Shown: positions 1-7,565, counted from the first letter of the stretch. The stretch is 24,513 nt of DNA from Leptolinea sp. UBA4782 (GCA_002403095.1 DHHC01000044.1:1-24513); one strand, 5' to 3'. The notes: generated by a model from the letters alone, not told the origin. Translations and numbers: made by a program.

Positions 1-131
1 TGCACCGCGAGCGCATCTTCAGCAATAAGAACATTTACGATTTTGAGCTGTCCGCTGAGGACATGCAAATGATCGCCGGGCTTGACCGCGGTTACCGCAC
101 CGGGCCGGACCCGTTCAATTTTGATTTTTAG
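1..131 (+). CDS. Aldo/keto reductase, C-terminal fragment (cut by window edge)
   Basis: Reading from base 3, the frame encodes about 42 residues ending at the TAG at 129-131. They include HRERIFSNKNIYDFELS and a run ending GPDPFNFDF. This closely matches the C-terminus of the complete aldo/keto reductase just downstream (KRERIFANADIFDFELT ... EDPDDYDFGDR). The R-E-R-I-F segment follows the conserved IPKS nucleotide-binding stretch in this family. The gene is therefore the 3' end of a tandem paralogue whose start lies outside the window. A strong hairpin follows, so the two reductases may be separate transcription units. The substrate cannot be judged. Confidence 0.8.
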   Translation, partial: HRERIFSNKNIYDFELSAEDMQMIAGLDRGYRTGPDPFNFDF

Positions 132-145
132 ACAAACCACAACGT

Positions 146-170
146 CCTCCCCCTTGATCAAAGGGGGAGG
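146..170 (+). terminator. Hairpin terminator after the first aldo/keto reductase
   Basis: A perfect 10-bp stem (146-155 CCTCCCCCTT pairing with 161-170 AAGGGGGAGG) has a 5-nt loop and is followed by TTGTTAT. It lies 15 nt after the stop codon of the upstream gene and just before the ribosome binding site of the next. The T tract is short, so termination may be partial. Confidence 0.6.
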
Positions 171-193
171 TTGTTATCAGTAAAGGAGGGAAC

Positions 194-1030
194 ATGCGTA
201 GTATTCAGGATTGTGCTGAACTGCATAACGGGGTCAAGCTGCCCTGGCTGGGGTTCGGGGTGTTCCGGATCCCCCAGGATGAGGACGGGGTGCAGATGCT
301 GCAGTGGGCGTTTGAAGCCGGTTACCGCAGCGTGGATACGGCCATGATCTACTACAACGAGGAGACGGTTGGGCAGGCTATTAAGAAGAGCGGTATCCCG
401 CGCCGGGAGCTGTTCATCACCACCAAGGTGTGGAACCGCGACCAGGGCTACGAAAGCACCCTGGCTGCCTTTGATGCCAGCCTGCAGCGCCTGCAGCTGG
501 AAACCCTCGACCTGTACCTGATCCACTGGCCGGAGAAGGGTAGATTTCAGGATACCTGGCGGGCACTGGAAAAGCTGTACCGGGATGGCCTGGTGCGGGC
601 GATCGGGGTGTGCAACTTCATGGTGCACCACCTGGAGGATCTGCTGCAAACCGCTGAGATCGTGCCGATGGTGAACCAGGTCGAGTTTCACCCGCGCCTG
701 CAAACCCCGGCTTTGTATGCATACTGCAATGAAAAGAAAATCCAATTGGAAGCATGGGCGCCGCTGATGAAAGGCCAGGTGATGGATATCCCTGAGTTGC
801 AGCAAATCGGCCGGAAGTACGGTAAAGCCCCCACCCAGGTTGCCCTCAACTGGATGATCGCCCGCAATGTAGTCACCATCCCCAAGTCCAGCAAGCGTGA
901 GCGCATCTTTGCCAATGCCGATATCTTTGATTTCGAACTGACAGCGGATGAGCTGGCTCTGATCGATGGATTGGACCAGAACCTGCGCATCGGCGAGGAC
1001 CCGGATGACTACGATTTTGGCGACAGGTAG
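194..1030 (+). CDS. Aldo/keto reductase (AKR family)
   Basis: A cytosolic NAD(P)H-dependent carbonyl reductase of 278 aa, a normal length for the single-domain (beta/alpha)8 family. The catalytic tetrad is visible: D48 in SVDTA, Y53 in MIYYN, K78 in TTKVWN and H111 in LIHWP. The NADP-binding segment IPKSSKRERI lies near the C-terminus. AAAGGAGGG sits 3-4 nt before ATG 194 and fixes the start. The gene is a tandem paralogue of the fragment before it and is followed by a strong terminator, so it is probably monocistronic or last in its unit. The family resembles AKR5-type 2,5-diketo-gluconate/methylglyoxal reductases, but the real substrate cannot be read from sequence. Confidence 0.93.
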   Translation: MRSIQDCAELHNGVKLPWLGFGVFRIPQDEDGVQMLQWAFEAGYRSVDTAMIYYNEETVGQAIKKSGIPRRELFITTKVWNRDQGYESTLAAFDASLQRLQLETLDLYLIHWPEKGRFQDTWRALEKLYRDGLVRAIGVCNFMVHHLEDLLQTAEIVPMVNQVEFHPRLQTPALYAYCNEKKIQLEAWAPLMKGQVMDIPELQQIGRKYGKAPTQVALNWMIARNVVTIPKSSKRERIFANADIFDFELTADELALIDGLDQNLRIGEDPDDYDFGDR

Positions 1031-1065
1031 CTTTTCTCCAGAAGCAGGCAAGATAACCAGCAAAA

Positions 1066-1097
1066 ACCACCCCTCCTCGACCAAGAGGAGGGGTGGT
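1066..1097. terminator. Bidirectional hairpin terminator between convergent genes
   Basis: A perfect 13-bp stem (1066-1078 with 1085-1097) has a 6-nt loop GACCAA. On the plus strand it is followed by CTTTATA. On the minus strand the stem is followed by TTTTT (the A run at 1062-1066). It sits between a plus-strand gene ending at 1030 and a minus-strand gene ending at 1135, so it can serve both. Confidence 0.85.
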
Positions 1098-1134
1098 CTT
1101 TATAGGTTGGATTTCGCAGGCTGAAGCAGGGAGC

Positions 1135-1881
1135 TTAGAATTCTTTGATATGGTGGTTGAATTTCTTTGCAGGCAGACCGGTAAAGAAAGCCAGCACTTT
1201 CAGCCAGGCGGTCTTTTCATCTGCGGTAAGCCCTTCCTCGCGGTATTCCCAGTTCTGTTTGCGCAGGTATTCCTGCATTTCGGTGCGGTTCTTCTGCAAG
1301 GTATCCGCGGCATGCTGGTTGATGAAGGCTGCAGCCTGTGGATGTTTAAAGCCGTACAGGGCGTTCCCCTGGCGGATGTGCTGCATGCAAATGCCGGTGG
1401 ATTGGGTGTAAATGCTGCGTAATTCGTCGTTCGCCAGGATTTCTTCATACAGCACGTTCAGGTTGTTTACGGCTGACTTCTGGGCGATGTCACAGATCGG
1501 GCAATTGCCTGAGGGTTCAAGCAGGTTACGCCCGGCCTGTTTAGCTGTTGGAATCAGGCGGCTTAGAAAAGACGGCTTACGGGCAGACCGGGCTGCTGCA
1601 GCCAGCTCCTGGCTGGCGTTGCGGGCGAGCACCTCGTAGATCATGTGCACTCCGGGCAGGTTGCCGCTGCTGGAGAGTTCGCTGGCAACCAGTAACCGGG
1701 TGTGGGGCGGGCAGAGACCGTATGAACGGTTGACCGGCTCGCGGGCGGTGCTGTCGTTGGCATGTTCCCACAGAAAGGCGGTGATCGATTGCACCGCGGC
1801 ATCATGCTCGAGGCGGCAGATCGGGCAGCCGTCTTTGTGGCAAGCCTGTTCCAGCCTTTCAATTGAAAGTGCAAATGCCAT
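1135..1881 (-). CDS. Cysteine-motif protein with two C-x2-C...C-x2-H modules (DUF6062-like)
   Basis: A 248-aa soluble protein with no signal peptide or membrane segment. It carries CPIC (19-22) with a later CPPH (57-60), and again CPIC (127-130) with CMQH (165-168). In both pairs the spacing is identical, C-x2-C-x34-C-x2-H, pointing to an internally duplicated module that probably binds zinc or another metal. The first half resembles, from memory, the uncharacterised DUF6062 proteins of Firmicutes and Chloroflexota; this was not checked. AGAAGG lies just before the start at 1881. It is convergent with the aldo/keto reductase and divergent from the Asp-box protein gene. No function is proposed beyond likely metal binding. 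Confidence 0.75.
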   Translation of the reverse strand: MAFALSIERLEQACHKDGCPICRLEHDAAVQSITAFLWEHANDSTAREPVNRSYGLCPPHTRLLVASELSSSGNLPGVHMIYEVLARNASQELAAAARSARKPSFLSRLIPTAKQAGRNLLEPSGNCPICDIAQKSAVNNLNVLYEEILANDELRSIYTQSTGICMQHIRQGNALYGFKHPQAAAFINQHAADTLQKNRTEMQEYLRKQNWEYREEGLTADEKTAWLKVLAFFTGLPAKKFNHHIKEF

Positions 1882-1959
1882 ATTACCTTCTTCCTGGCCG
1901 AGCTCCAGCCAATTCTAATACACGAGTCGAGCTGTGTACCCGGACGAACCGATACAGGC

Positions 1960-1965
1960 ATTATA
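1960..1965 (-). promoter_or_regulatory. Possible -10 element for the minus-strand cysteine-motif gene
   Basis: A perfect TATAAT on the minus strand lies about 80 nt upstream of the start codon at 1881, inside the divergent intergenic region. No convincing -35 hexamer is seen at 16-18 bp, so this is only half a promoter. Confidence 0.35.
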
Positions 1966-2011
1966 CCGGATGGACGCACACCCGGCATGAAAGGGCTGCG
2001 GGTGCATCAGG

Positions 2012-2017
2012 TATAAT
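2012..2017 (+). promoter_or_regulatory. Possible -10 element for the Asp-box protein gene
   Basis: A perfect TATAAT in the context CAGGTATAATAGGCA lies 33 nt before ATG 2051. No good -35 match is present at the normal distance. It mirrors the minus-strand TATAAT about 50 bp away, as expected of a divergent promoter pair. Confidence 0.4.
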
Positions 2018-2050
2018 AGGCACATCCCAGGAAAAATTGAAAGGAACTTT

Positions 2051-3022
2051 ATGAGCGACCTGCAACCCATCAATCGAACCCCTGCCGAAGACATCATCTT
2101 TGCCCTGGCCTGCGAAAGCGGGAAGCCTTCAGGTGAAAGCAGCCTGCTTTTTGCTGCCAAATCGAGCGGCATTTACCGCAGCCCTGATGGAGGAAAGCAT
2201 TGGGAGCTGGCTTTTCACCTGGAGAATATGCAGGAACCCCTGCCTGCCCTGAGCATATGCCTGTCTCCTGATTTTGAGCATGATCATAATGTCTTTGTGG
2301 GGGTTCCGGGGGGCGTACTGCGCTCGTTTGATCGGGGGGTAACCTGGAAGGTGGAAAATCTGGCATCGCCGCCACCGGTAACCGGTGCGCTGGTGATCTC
2401 GCCGAATTTCATCGAAGATGGCATCCTGCTGGCTGGTACCAACGAGGATGGCATTTTCCGTTCACTCGACCGGGGATTACACTGGTCAACCTGCAATTTC
2501 AATTTGCTGGACCTGAATGTGCTCAGCCTGGCGATCAGCCCGGATTTTGCCCATGACGAAATGCTGTTTGCTGGTACGGTGAGCGGGCTGTTCCGCAGCA
2601 AGAACGGCGGGCGTGCCTGGCGCGAGGTGGACTTCCCCTTCGGGTATGACCCGGTCTTGAGCCTTGCATTTGATCCCGGCTTTACCGACAGCAGGATGAT
2701 GCTGGCTGGAACAGAAACCCAGGGTCTGCAGGTATCCCGCGATGCCGGTGCAACCTGGGAAAGGATCGGGGAAGATGTGCTGGTACAGCCCATCAATGCC
2801 ATCCTGTTTGGGCACAGCACCTGGGGAGCAGGGATGGTGTTCGTTTTGAACGGTGACCAGGTCTTTTGTTCGGATGACGGATTACAGGGCTGGCAGGAAT
2901 GGGAACCGGCAGCCAGGCTGAACGAAGGCATCTCTGCCATTGCCCTTGCGGGCTGGGAAACCGGCAGCATACCGCAGCTGCTGGCGGGGCTGGCAGACGG
3001 TAGGGTCGTTGTTCTTAATTAA
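2051..3022 (+). CDS. Asp-box (BNR-type) beta-propeller protein
   Basis: A 323-aa protein made of repeats of about 46 residues. Asp-box motifs (S-x-D-x-G-x-x-W) occur at 44-51 (SPDGGKHW), 92-99 (SFDRGVTW), 138-145 (SLDRGLHW), 183-190 (SKNGGRAW, degenerate) and 229-236 (SRDAGATW), with a weaker SDDGLQGW later. Each blade also carries an SPDF-x2-D...G strand. This is the architecture of the sialidase/sortilin/YCF48-like propeller superfamily. There is no signal peptide, so it is probably cytosolic. No sialidase catalytic set is evident, and a scaffold or binding role is more likely than hydrolysis. AAAGGAAC precedes ATG 2051, and a terminator follows the stop. Confidence 0.8.
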   Translation: MSDLQPINRTPAEDIIFALACESGKPSGESSLLFAAKSSGIYRSPDGGKHWELAFHLENMQEPLPALSICLSPDFEHDHNVFVGVPGGVLRSFDRGVTWKVENLASPPPVTGALVISPNFIEDGILLAGTNEDGIFRSLDRGLHWSTCNFNLLDLNVLSLAISPDFAHDEMLFAGTVSGLFRSKNGGRAWREVDFPFGYDPVLSLAFDPGFTDSRMMLAGTETQGLQVSRDAGATWERIGEDVLVQPINAILFGHSTWGAGMVFVLNGDQVFCSDDGLQGWQEWEPAARLNEGISAIALAGWETGSIPQLLAGLADGRVVVLN

Positions 3023-3047
3023 TTCGATGCTGGAACGATATAAGGAT

Positions 3048-3072
3048 CTCCCCCTGCATCCAGCAAGGGGAG
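3048..3072 (+). terminator. Rho-independent terminator after the Asp-box protein gene
   Basis: CTCCCCCTGC (3048-3057) pairs with GCAAGGGGAG (3063-3072) around loop ATCCA, with one C/A mismatch. It is followed directly by TTTTTT at 3073-3078. It also lies immediately past the stop of the convergent SorC regulator gene, although the T tract serves only the plus strand. Confidence 0.85.
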
Positions 3073-3076
3073 TTTT

Positions 3077-4036
3077 TTATTCGGGCATTTCGCACAGGTA
3101 ACGGGCGGTGAAGCGGTCAGTGATGAGGATGTTGATCCACCCGCCTTTCATTGCCGCATGGATGGATTGGGCTTTCCGTTTTCCGCCCGCCACACCGATG
3201 CAGCGCTTCAGGTTCTTAAGCTGGTTGTACTTCATCCCGAATACCCGGTTGTCAAAGCCTGAGGATATTGGCTCTCCAGCTGCATTGTAAAAATGCAGGC
3301 AGATATCCCCGATAGCGCCAGTTGCTGCCAGCGATTCCAATTCTTCGGGATTAAAGGTGTTGCCGCTGTCCTTCAAGAGGCGGGAAGGTTCCAGGCAGCC
3401 GATTCCCACCAGCCCAAGGGTGACCTTATCGAACATATTGATCGTTTCCCTTACAAATGAATCGCGTAAGAAACTCTCGCGTATCTCCTGGCTTGCCACC
3501 ACTGCCGGTGCAGGCAGGAAAATGGGTTTGCCATTTACCAGGTAAGAAAGCTGGCGAACCAGGTTGTTAGCATGATATTCAGCTGAGGGATTGCCCATCC
3601 CTCCCAGAGCCTGTACAACCGTGGCATTTGTCTGGCGAGAAACATGACGAAGGGACCGAACTATGGCTCCCAGGGTACTGCTCCAGGATGACACTCCGAT
3701 CACTTCATCCTGCTCCAGGGTGGTTTCCAGGTAATATGCCGCTGCCGCGCCGATAGCCCGGATGGCTTCTTCTTCCGATTCATCCTCGCTCTCAGCCACG
3801 ACCACGTCGCGCATGTTGTAGCGCTGCTGCAGGCAGTCTTCCATATCCGGGTAGGCGCCTGAGGGGGGAGTGACCGTGATACGCACAATCCCCTCACGGC
3901 GGGCGCGTTTGAGCATGCGAGAAACGGTTGCCTGGGAAAGCTGCAGCCGGTCAGCAATATCCGGCTGGGTCCAGTTGCGTTCGTAATACAGCCTGGATAT
4001 TTTTGCGATCAGCCTGAGTTCATCCAGTTGGGTCAT
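3077..4036 (-). CDS. SorC-family sugar-responsive transcriptional regulator
   Basis: A 319-aa DNA-binding regulator. An N-terminal helix-turn-helix lies near residues 22-46 (TQPDIADRLQLSQATVSRML). It is followed by the SorC sugar-phosphate-binding domain with typical stretches VVQALGGMGNP, FLPAPAVVAS and GLVGIGCLEPS. Family members sense a phosphorylated intermediate of the pathway they control. The gene is last in the minus-strand operon, 12 nt after the kinase stop codon, so it is probably autoregulated with the kinase and transketolase genes. The ribosome binding site is weak (TCAGGTACCC before ATG), consistent with low expression or coupling to kinase translation. Its effector is likely the product of the adjacent kinase (inference). 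Confidence 0.92.
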   Translation of the reverse strand: MTQLDELRLIAKISRLYYERNWTQPDIADRLQLSQATVSRMLKRARREGIVRITVTPPSGAYPDMEDCLQQRYNMRDVVVAESEDESEEEAIRAIGAAAAYYLETTLEQDEVIGVSSWSSTLGAIVRSLRHVSRQTNATVVQALGGMGNPSAEYHANNLVRQLSYLVNGKPIFLPAPAVVASQEIRESFLRDSFVRETINMFDKVTLGLVGIGCLEPSRLLKDSGNTFNPEELESLAATGAIGDICLHFYNAAGEPISSGFDNRVFGMKYNQLKNLKRCIGVAGGKRKAQSIHAAMKGGWINILITDRFTARYLCEMPE

Positions 4037-4048
4037 GGGTACCTGATT

Positions 4049-5533
4049 TTAAGGCTGATAAACGGTGCGGGCAACCGCATCTTTCCAGCCAATGTACAAT
4101 CCTGTGCGGGTGGATTCATCCATTTTGGGTTCGAACAAATCCACCTGGCGGGGTAAAGCGGCGATTTCGGCTTCATCTTTCCAAATGCCAACCTCAAGGC
4201 CGGCCAGGTAGGCCGCCCCAACCGGGGCGATGTCGCTGGAAAGGTTGCGCTGGACAGGCCGGCCAAGGATATCTGCCTGGAACTGCATCAGGAAGGTATT
4301 CTGGCTGGCGCCGCCGTCTGCCAGGAGCATCTGCAAGGGCGCTCCGGAATCCGATTCCATTGCATCGAAAACATCCCGCACCTCGTATGCGATGGCTTCG
4401 AGGGTGGCACGGGCGATGTGCGCCATGTTGCTGCCGCGCGTCAACCCGCTGATGTTTCCGCGGGCGCGGTCCTTCCAGTGCGGTGCGCCCAGCCCGACAA
4501 AGGCAGGCACCAGGTAAACCCCGTCCGTGCTGTCCACGCTTGTTGCCAGTTCCTCGATCTTTCTGCCGGTATCCTGCAAACCGAAGAGCTGCCCGAACCA
4601 CTGCACCGCCGAACCGGTTACCAGGATATTGCCTTCGAGGGCGTAGCGGACCTGCTGGCGGGAGTATGCCACCGTGGTGGATATGCCGCGGGATGAAAAG
4701 ATGGGCTGCAGGGTAGGGCTCATCAAGGATGTACCGGTGCCGTAGGTGGCCTTGACCATGCCCGGCTCGAACCCGGCATGCCCGAAGAGGGCAGCGTGGG
4801 AATCTCCCACCAGGCTGGTAATCGGGATGCCCCCGGGCAGTTTGCCGAGCGGAACCGTCTCGCCATAAAAAGCGCTCGAGTGTTTGATCTCAGGCAGGGC
4901 TGCTGCCGGGATGCCGAAGAGATCCAGAAGCTCCGGCTCCCAATCTGCGGTTTCGAGGTTGAACAGCTGGGTACGGGAGGCGTTGCTGGTATCAGTGGCA
5001 TGCACTTTCCCACCGGTCAGGTTCCACAGGATCCAGCTGTCAACTGTACCGATGGCCAATTCACCGCTGGTGGCACGTTTGTACCCGTCAGGGATGGAAT
5101 GTAGCAGCCAGCGTGCTTTGCTGCCGGACGGCATCGGGTCGATGGTCAGGCCGGTCAGGCGGGTGATGTGCCCATCCAGCCCGCGGGCGCGCAGGTCGTC
5201 GCAGAAGGGGCTGGTGCGACGGCATTGCCAGATGATGGCGGGACCGGCCGGTTCACCTGTTTTCCGGTCCCAGACCAGGACCGTCTCGCGCTGGTTGGTG
5301 ACGGCTACGGCTGTAATGGAATTGCAGAGCTGCTCTGAAAGATGATCAACCAGTTCGACAATACAGTCGCGGGTTGTGTTCCATAACATCCAGCCGTCTT
5401 GTTCCACCCAGGCAGGGCGGGGGTAGCTGATCTGGACCGGGCGTGAAGCCCTGGCCAAGACCTGGCCAGTTTCATCAACCAGCAAAGCCTTGGTATTGGT
5501 GGTACCCTGATCAATGGCAAGGATTGTGCGCAT
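4049..5533 (-). CDS. FGGY carbohydrate kinase, GlpK-like but probably not a glycerol kinase
   Basis: A 494-aa two-domain FGGY kinase with the phosphate loop DQGTTNTK (8-15) and motifs NQRETVLVWD, IIWQCRRT and KATYGTGTS. Overall it looks like glycerol kinase. Aligned by eye to E. coli GlpK with an offset of one, R82, E83 and catalytic D244 are kept, but the other glycerol contacts Y135, Q246 and F270 are M134, S245 and S269. A larger or branched polyol or ketose is therefore likely. GGGAGG lies just before ATG 5533, and the gap from the transketolase C-subunit stop is 2 nt, indicating translational coupling. With a split transketolase and SorC regulator alongside, a ketose or apulose-type kinase is plausible. 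An automatic 'glycerol kinase' label should not be trusted. Confidence 0.9.
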   Translation of the reverse strand: MRTILAIDQGTTNTKALLVDETGQVLARASRPVQISYPRPAWVEQDGWMLWNTTRDCIVELVDHLSEQLCNSITAVAVTNQRETVLVWDRKTGEPAGPAIIWQCRRTSPFCDDLRARGLDGHITRLTGLTIDPMPSGSKARWLLHSIPDGYKRATSGELAIGTVDSWILWNLTGGKVHATDTSNASRTQLFNLETADWEPELLDLFGIPAAALPEIKHSSAFYGETVPLGKLPGGIPITSLVGDSHAALFGHAGFEPGMVKATYGTGTSLMSPTLQPIFSSRGISTTVAYSRQQVRYALEGNILVTGSAVQWFGQLFGLQDTGRKIEELATSVDSTDGVYLVPAFVGLGAPHWKDRARGNISGLTRGSNMAHIARATLEAIAYEVRDVFDAMESDSGAPLQMLLADGGASQNTFLMQFQADILGRPVQRNLSSDIAPVGAAYLAGLEVGIWKDEAEIAALPRQVDLFEPKMDESTRTGLYIGWKDAVARTVYQP

Positions 5534-5535
5534 AT

Positions 5536-6471
5536 TTACCTCCCAAGCAGTTCAAAGGCGGCTTTTTCAATTCCAGCCGGGTTCAACCCGAAGTAGTCGA
5601 ACAGGAAGGAGACCGAACCGGTCGGCATGAACACACCGGGGAAGCCGAGCAGGCGCATGGGGACGGGCTGGTTTTGCACTACCACTTCAGCCACTGCGCC
5701 GCCCATGCTGCCAGAGGTGGTAGCTTCTTCGATGGTGATGATGCCCTTTGTTTCACTGGCTGCCTTGAGGATGGCTTGCTGGTCGATCGGGCGGACGGTT
5801 GCCAAGTTCAGGACGCGCGCCTGGATACCCTGCTGAGCCAACAGTTCGGCACCCTGCAGGGCAACAGTTACCATGGTGCCATTGGCAATGATGGTGATAT
5901 CTGACCCTTCACGCAGTTGAACCGCTTTGCCAATCTCAAACTGGTAGCCTTCGGGATGGACAACCGGAACCGGGTAGCGGCTGACACGTAAAAACACCGG
6001 ACCATCGAACTTGTGAATTGCATGCATGGCCTGGTAGGTTTCCACCGGGTCGGCCGGGACGATTATGGTCATGTCAGCAATCGCCCGCATCCAGGCGATA
6101 TCTTCGATTGAGTGGTGTGATGCGCCCAGCTCGCCATAGGCGATACCGCTGCTCATGCCGCACACTTTCACATTGGCATGCGAGTAAGCCAGGTCCACCT
6201 TGATCTGCTCGGTTGCCCGTCCGGTCAGGAAGCAGGAGGCACCGCTGACAAACGGCCGCTTGCCGCCGTTTGCCAGGCCGGCAGAGACGCCGATCAGGTC
6301 CTGTTCGGCGATACCGACATTTACCACCCGCTCGGGAAAGGCTTTCTTAAAAGCGTTCAACTTGCTGGAGCCGACCGAGTCATTGACAACCACCACAACC
6401 CGTTCATCACTGGCGGCCAGTTCTTCCAGCGCCTTGCCAAATGCATCCCTGCAATCGAATTTTTCGCTCAT
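5536..6471 (-). CDS. Transketolase, C-terminal subunit (Pyr and C domains)
   Basis: A 311-aa cytosolic subunit carrying the pyrimidine-binding and C-terminal domains of a split transketolase. GIAEQ at 53-57 contains the conserved glutamate (E56) that activates thiamine diphosphate in partner subunits, and GELGASHHSIEDIAWMRAI is the typical transketolase/DXS-like follow-on. Its start overlaps the stop of the N-terminal subunit gene by an ATGA, the classic arrangement for stoichiometric partners. With that subunit it would form an alpha2beta2 enzyme moving two-carbon ketol units between sugar phosphates. Split transketolases in catabolic operons can have specialised donors such as apulose 4-phosphate, and the kinase downstream fits such a role. 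Confidence 0.94.
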   Translation of the reverse strand: MSEKFDCRDAFGKALEELAASDERVVVVVNDSVGSSKLNAFKKAFPERVVNVGIAEQDLIGVSAGLANGGKRPFVSGASCFLTGRATEQIKVDLAYSHANVKVCGMSSGIAYGELGASHHSIEDIAWMRAIADMTIIVPADPVETYQAMHAIHKFDGPVFLRVSRYPVPVVHPEGYQFEIGKAVQLREGSDITIIANGTMVTVALQGAELLAQQGIQARVLNLATVRPIDQQAILKAASETKGIITIEEATTSGSMGGAVAEVVVQNQPVPMRLLGFPGVFMPTGSVSFLFDYFGLNPAGIEKAAFELLGR

Positions 6472-7295
6472 GCCTGCACCTCTCCCAACTCAACTAATGC
6501 CTGCGCCAGCTCTTCCTGGGTCATTACCCGGTGATGCCAGCCTACCTGGTCTTTGACAAAAGACACTCCCTGTCCTTTATGGGTGTGCGCCAGCACGCAG
6601 GTGGGTTTACCCTTCTGCAGCGGCACGCGCTGGAACAGGTCAAGCAGGGCAGCATGGTCGTGACCATCCACTTCGACCACTTCCCAGCCAAAGGCGCGCC
6701 ATTTATCCGCCAGGGGTTCAAGCCGGTTGGTCGCCTCGGTGTAATCGCCCTGCTGCAGCCCGTTGCGGTCGATGATCACGGTCAGGTTGTCCAGCTTATG
6801 GTGGGCGGCAGACATGGCTGCCTCCCAGTTGCTGCCTTCCTGCAGTTCACCGTCACCGGTGATAACAAAGACACGGCGGGGCGATTTATCCATTTTGGCG
6901 GCGATGGCAGTTCCCACCCCAAAAGGCAGCCCATGACCGAGGGGGCCAGTGGAGGCTTCGATTCCGGGAAGCTTGGTGTTGCTGGGATGCCCGTTCAGGG
7001 GTGAGAGAGCCTGCTCATAGGTATCCAGCATCTCTACCGGGAAGAAACCGCGGTAAGCCAGGATAGTATAAAATGCGCCTGAGCAATGACCTTTGCTGAG
7101 AATCAGGCGGTCCCGTTCGGGATCTGTTGGATTGGACGGGTCGACATTCAGCACCCCAAAGTAAAGGGTAGTCAGGATATCGGTGACAGAGAGGTCTCCG
7201 CCGGTGTGGCCGAGTTTGGCCTTTACGATGGTTTTCATGTTGTGGCGGCGGATCTCGTACGACTTTTCATACAGAAGTTTTGGATCGGTGATCAA
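6468..7295 (-). CDS. Transketolase, N-terminal subunit (thiamine diphosphate domain)
   Basis: The PP domain of a split transketolase. It has KLGHTGGDLS, SKGHCSGAFY, GPLGHGLPFG and the diphosphate/Mg-binding motif starting GDGELQEGSNWEA and ending at IIDRN. The frame is open to an ATG at 7319, but that ATG has no ribosome binding site. TTG at 7293-7295 follows CTGGAGGATACT with ideal spacing and gives LITDPKLLYEKSYEIRRH, in line with family N-termini. The TTG start (275 aa) is preferred; the ATG form would be 283 aa. It is the first gene of the operon, read from the promoter at 7430-7457, and overlaps the C-subunit gene by 4 nt. Confidence 0.93.
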   Translation of the reverse strand: MITDPKLLYEKSYEIRRHNMKTIVKAKLGHTGGDLSVTDILTTLYFGVLNVDPSNPTDPERDRLILSKGHCSGAFYTILAYRGFFPVEMLDTYEQALSPLNGHPSNTKLPGIEASTGPLGHGLPFGVGTAIAAKMDKSPRRVFVITGDGELQEGSNWEAAMSAAHHKLDNLTVIIDRNGLQQGDYTEATNRLEPLADKWRAFGWEVVEVDGHDHAALLDLFQRVPLQKGKPTCVLAHTHKGQGVSFVKDQVGWHHRVMTQEELAQALVELGEVQA

Positions 7296-7349
7296 AGTAT
7301 CCTCCAGATAAATGAACATTATTTCACATTAGACAAATAGTGCAATAAC

Positions 7350-7378
7350 TTGACAGGAGCATCCAATTTTGCTATAGT
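7350..7378 (+). promoter_or_regulatory. Sigma-70-type promoter reading rightward (distal promoter of second SorC gene)
   Basis: TTGACA at 7350-7355, a 17-bp spacer and TATAGT at 7373-7378 with an extended -10 TGC immediately before. The predicted start is near 7385, giving a leader of more than 200 nt to the SorC gene at 7604. It faces the minus-strand promoter at 7430-7457. Confidence 0.7.
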
Positions 7379-7396
7379 AAACATTAGAGAACACAC

Positions 7397-7410
7397 TGAA
7401 TAAATATTCA
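7397..7410. promoter_or_regulatory. Candidate operator: TGAATA-AA-TATTCA palindrome
   Basis: A 14-nt near-perfect inverted repeat (6-bp arms, 2-nt centre) lies between the predicted start points of the two face-to-face promoters. A further TATTCA half-site occurs at 7423-7428. The position would let one bound regulator block both promoters. SorC proteins are the obvious candidates because one is encoded on each side. Inference from position and symmetry only. Confidence 0.4.
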
Positions 7411-7429
7411 CTACAAAATATATATTCAT

Positions 7430-7457
7430 ATTATAGGAACAATTAGAGATTTGTCAA
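7430..7457 (-). promoter_or_regulatory. Sigma-70-type promoter of the transketolase-kinase-SorC operon
   Basis: On the minus strand, TTGACA (7457-7452), a 16-bp spacer and a perfect TATAAT (7435-7430). The predicted start is near 7423, about 128 nt upstream of the TTG start codon at 7295. The transcript would cross the rightward promoter at 7350-7378. Confidence 0.75.
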
Positions 7458-7536
7458 GCATGCCATTATCATAGAACAGCCCTGGTAGAGGTAAAAATCA
7501 ATCAAGTCAGGTGATCATTTGTTCACCGTTGGAAAC

Positions 7537-7565
7537 TTGACCAAGTGCTGCGGATTTGCTATAAC
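7537..7565 (+). promoter_or_regulatory. Sigma-70-type proximal promoter of second SorC gene
   Basis: TTGACC at 7537-7542, a 17-bp spacer and TATAAC at 7560-7565 with extended -10 TGC. The predicted start near 7572 leaves a leader of about 30 nt before GTG 7604. Its sequence resembles the distal promoter beyond the consensus boxes (AACTTGAC and TTTGCTATA in both). Confidence 0.7.

Noticed and set aside
158..1084. Long minus-strand open frame antisense to the aldo/keto reductase
   Set aside because: It mirrors the codon structure of a gene with an intact catalytic tetrad and a good ribosome binding site; its translation has no recognisable motif and it runs across both terminators.
4049..5533. 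Plain glycerol kinase (glpK) assignment
   Set aside because: Three of the six glycerol contacts differ and no glycerol uptake or glycerol-3-phosphate dehydrogenase gene is nearby; the neighbours are transketolase subunits.
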